A stretch of DNA of 64,000 nt from assembly GCA_002412865.1 (NCBI GenBank), contig DHVW01000002.1, positions 95,199-159,198 on the forward strand, in the 5' to 3' direction. A model generated the notes under the pieces. That model was not told the DNA's origin. It searched no databases and was given only the letters and a program-made list of their open reading frames with translations. Below are positions 62,487 to 64,000 of this stretch, piece after piece. The stretch comes from Sulfurovum sp. UBA5198. Its GTDB lineage: Bacteria > Campylobacterota > Campylobacteria > Campylobacterales > Sulfurovaceae. Each line of letters starts with the position of its first letter. The stretch's first letter is position 1. The position numbers and the translations under genes are program-made.

Positions 62487-62861
62487 TTACTCTTCAAAAA
62501 TGATAATATCATAGCGACTAGTAGCGACAATAGCTTTGCTAGTATGCACTGAGCCTTGTCGATTGGTACGACTAAGTTCATCACGCAAATTACCAACCTC
62601 ACTTTTAAGTTCATCTATTTGTGATTTTAACTGCAATATTACATCAACTCCTGCTAGATTTACACCCATTTGACGAGTTAATCTAAGTATTAGCTTCATT
62701 TTATCGATGTCTCGCTGTGAATATAGACGAATTTTACCTTGTGTTCGTGAAGGCTCCAATAATCCCTCTCTCTCATATTGACGAAGAGTTTGCGGATGAA
62801 TATCAAGTAGCTGGGCTACCACAGAAATAAGATAAACAGGTTCATCAAAACTATGCATCAT
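62487..62861 (-). CDS. hspR: Heat-shock transcriptional repressor HspR (MerR family)
   Basis: MerR-like winged helix, VYLISVVAQLLDIHPQTLRQYEREGLLEPSRTQGKIRLYS (~8-47), followed by a coiled coil (~80-105). In Helicobacter and Campylobacter HspR represses chaperone genes with help from GroEL or DnaK. Located seven bases after cbpA, so it should be autoregulated through the cbpA promoter. 124 residues, normal. Confidence 0.92.
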   Translation of the reverse strand: MMHSFDEPVYLISVVAQLLDIHPQTLRQYEREGLLEPSRTQGKIRLYSQRDIDKMKLILRLTRQMGVNLAGVDVILQLKSQIDELKSEVGNLRDELSRTNRQGSVHTSKAIVATSRYDIIIFEE

Positions 62862-62867
62862 AATCCT

Positions 62868-63716
62868 TTATAATTTTTCTTTCATAAGTTCACGAAGCTT
62901 ACTATCTATGCTATCAACATCTGGTAGTATGATATTGGAAACCAAAAATAAATCACCTCTAAGAGCAGTTTTTCTATCAACTACACCCTTGCCTTTTAGT
63001 CTAAATCTCTGTGAATTCTTTGTATTTTGTGGAACTTTTAGAGATACTGTTTTTTCAGGAGTTTCAATCTCAACTGTGCCTCCAAAAAGTGCATCCTTGA
63101 GTGACAAATCAAATGTCTTATAGAGATCATCTCCTTTGCGCTCATAGGCACTTGATGTTGCTATGTCAATTTTTAGTATTAAATCACCGACTTGTCCTTG
63201 GAAATTTTTTCCTTTTCCACGCACACGCATACTCTCGCCACTTTTTATACCTGCAGGGATTTTCATATCAAATGTAGTACCATTGGCATTCACAGAGTGG
63301 GTGCCGCCAACGATAGCTGTGATAAAAGGCACCGTAATAGTAGATTGAATATCCAAATCCATACCCCTGCTACCACCAAATCCACCTCCGCCACCAAAGC
63401 CACCAAATCCGCCACCGCCACCAAACATGCTTCGTAAAATCTCATCTAGATCCACGCCACCACCTTGACCTCGTGCGAAATCATGGAAATTTTGACCACC
63501 AAACATAGAATCTCCATGCTGATCGTATTGGGCTTTTTTCTTCTCATCGCTCAATACTTCGTACGCAGCATTAATCTCTTTGAATTTTTCTATTGCTTCT
63601 GGGTCTTTATTGATATCAGGGTGGTATTTTCGTGCTAGTTTTCTGTATGCTTTTTTAATCTCCTCAGGAGATGCACTCTCGCTCACTCCGATGGTTTCGT
63701 ATAAACTTTTTGCCAT
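62868..63716 (-). CDS. cbpA: DnaJ-class co-chaperone CbpA
   Basis: J-domain protein that stimulates DnaK. J domain (~4-70) with HPD at 32-34, a very Gly/Phe-rich stretch (~90-125), and the C-terminal substrate-binding beta domains (~130-275). The four CxxCxGxG zinc repeats of DnaJ are absent, so it is CbpA/class B. Strong sigma-70 promoter and a palindromic site upstream point to HspR control. Confidence 0.94.
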   Translation of the reverse strand: MAKSLYETIGVSESASPEEIKKAYRKLARKYHPDINKDPEAIEKFKEINAAYEVLSDEKKKAQYDQHGDSMFGGQNFHDFARGQGGGVDLDEILRSMFGGGGGFGGFGGGGGFGGSRGMDLDIQSTITVPFITAIVGGTHSVNANGTTFDMKIPAGIKSGESMRVRGKGKNFQGQVGDLILKIDIATSSAYERKGDDLYKTFDLSLKDALFGGTVEIETPEKTVSLKVPQNTKNSQRFRLKGKGVVDRKTALRGDLFLVSNIILPDVDSIDSKLRELMKEKL

Positions 63717-63754
63717 AATTTAAAATCCTCAATTCTTCTTTAATAATTATTTTA

Positions 63755-63784
63755 ATTATATCAGAATAGTTGAGCCTTTGTCAA
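63755..63784 (-). promoter_or_regulatory. Sigma-70 promoter of cbpA-hspR
   Basis: Perfect TTGACA (-35, 63779-63784) and TATAAT (-10, 63755-63760) with an 18-base spacer on the minus strand, 39 bases upstream of the cbpA ATG. The clearest promoter in the window. Confidence 0.8.
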
Positions 63785-63789
63785 TCAAC
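63769..63789. promoter_or_regulatory. Inverted repeat over the cbpA -35, possible HspR operator
   Basis: GTTGA (63769-63773) and TCAAC (63785-63789) flank the -35 region. HspR boxes elsewhere contain CTTGAGT/ACTCAAG halves; this is only partly similar (one half reads GTTGAG), so it is a weak candidate. Confidence 0.3.
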
Positions 63790-63807
63790 TTTGATGAGTT
63801 CTTGGAG

Positions 63808-64000
63808 TTAAAATAAGGTTTTAATGCATATTCTAGATTTACCATAGATGGTACTTTGACTGCTTACACATGAATGACAGTTTATTTTATTCTCCATCAC
63901 TTCATAGACTATTATATACTGGATATTTATCCTTCTTGAATATAAGCCATCAAGATTTCCCACTGGCTTCTCATAAGGTGGTGGATTTTGAAATGGATTT
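63808..64000 (-). pseudogene. 3' end of a decayed Txe/YoeB-type toxin gene (partial at window edge)
   Basis: From the right edge inward on the minus strand a 63-codon frame reads NPFQNPPPYEKPVGNLDGLY, then SRRINIQYIIVYEVMENK, matching the Txe/YoeB RNase fold, before departing into unrelated residues and stopping at 63808-63810. Family members normally read SRRIN-x-HRLVYEV and end in a WTHY-like motif. Here the His-Arg pair is Tyr-Ile, and a STIYG stretch sits roughly where WTHYG would be. Key catalytic residues (the Arg and terminal His-Tyr) are therefore lost. The start and any antitoxin lie outside the window. Confidence 0.65.

Noticed and set aside
63340..63450. Short tandem CCACC/CCGCC repeats on the plus strand
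   Set aside because: They encode the Gly/Phe-rich region of CbpA and are explained by the protein.
1..64000. tRNA, rRNA, CRISPR arrays or intact transposases
   Set aside because: Intergenic gaps were read on both strands; none shows tRNA arms, repeat-spacer patterns or transposase motifs.

Overview
The window is a stretch of chromosome from a member of the Campylobacterota (formerly Epsilonproteobacteria), most likely a free-living Sulfurimonas- or Sulfurovum-like lineage. The evidence is low GC with A/T-ending codons, the long epsilon-type forms of TrmB and DapD, NspC-dependent norspermidine/spermidine synthesis, cysteine-type HemB, and gene blocks whose order I recall from Campylobacter jejuni (amiA-tyrS-spoT-rpoZ-pyrH-envC-ftsX-ftsE-trmB-rluD, and ttcA-mtnN-fabD-slyD-tol/pal-atp-parB-parA-birA). 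Genus cannot be fixed from sequence alone. It is almost entirely core chromosome: about 73 protein genes, tightly packed, with many 1-30 nt overlaps and many TTG/GTG starts. I see no rRNA, tRNA, CRISPR array or intact insertion sequence.

Layout. 1-13.1 kb (minus strand): a partial acyltransferase, periplasmic amidase, nitronate monooxygenase, tyrS, spoT, rpoZ, pyrH, the cell-separation set envC-ftsX-ftsE, trmB, rluD and a TtcA-like protein. 13.1-16.2 kb: mtnN, fabD, a ferredoxin-thioredoxin-reductase/rhodanese fusion and slyD. 16.3-20.7 kb: a complete Tol-Pal envelope system. 20.7-28.9 kb: F1Fo ATPase genes b', b, delta, alpha, gamma, beta, epsilon, then parAB and birA. 28.8-33.0 kb: fmt, then a phosphotransferase system (IICB permease and HPr-EI fusion), which is unusual for this phylum. 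33.1-36.0 kb: a lipoprotein, a rhomboid protease, two small proteins, rsmG and ribA. 36.2 kb: hemB (plus strand). 37.2-41.5 kb: mnmE, jag, yidC, rnpA, rpmH.

The only gene-free stretch over 300 bases is 41497-41885, between the divergent rpmH and nspC genes. It carries a pair of ~31-bp inverted repeats and an 80-base imperfect palindrome. After nspC come tamB-tamA, proA and a DUF445 protein (minus), then gatB, a K+ channel with a separately encoded second RCK subunit, and gpsA (plus). The last 10 kb (minus) hold thiE, atpB, a TIGR02757 protein, a Fur-family regulator, lptB, tsaE, trpD, small proteins, dapD, rimK-rimB and the hspR-cbpA heat-shock pair behind a clear sigma-70 promoter. At the right edge is the 3' end of what looks like a decayed Txe/YoeB toxin.

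Most worth a second look: the inverted-repeat element at the rpmH/nspC junction, the PTS without a visible IIA, the FTR-rhodanese fusion, the TtcA homologue lacking the usual cluster cysteines, the lipoprotein with a Cys-His-Asp arrangement, and the toxin remnant. I did not find a large undescribed multi-gene system; the window is mainly housekeeping.
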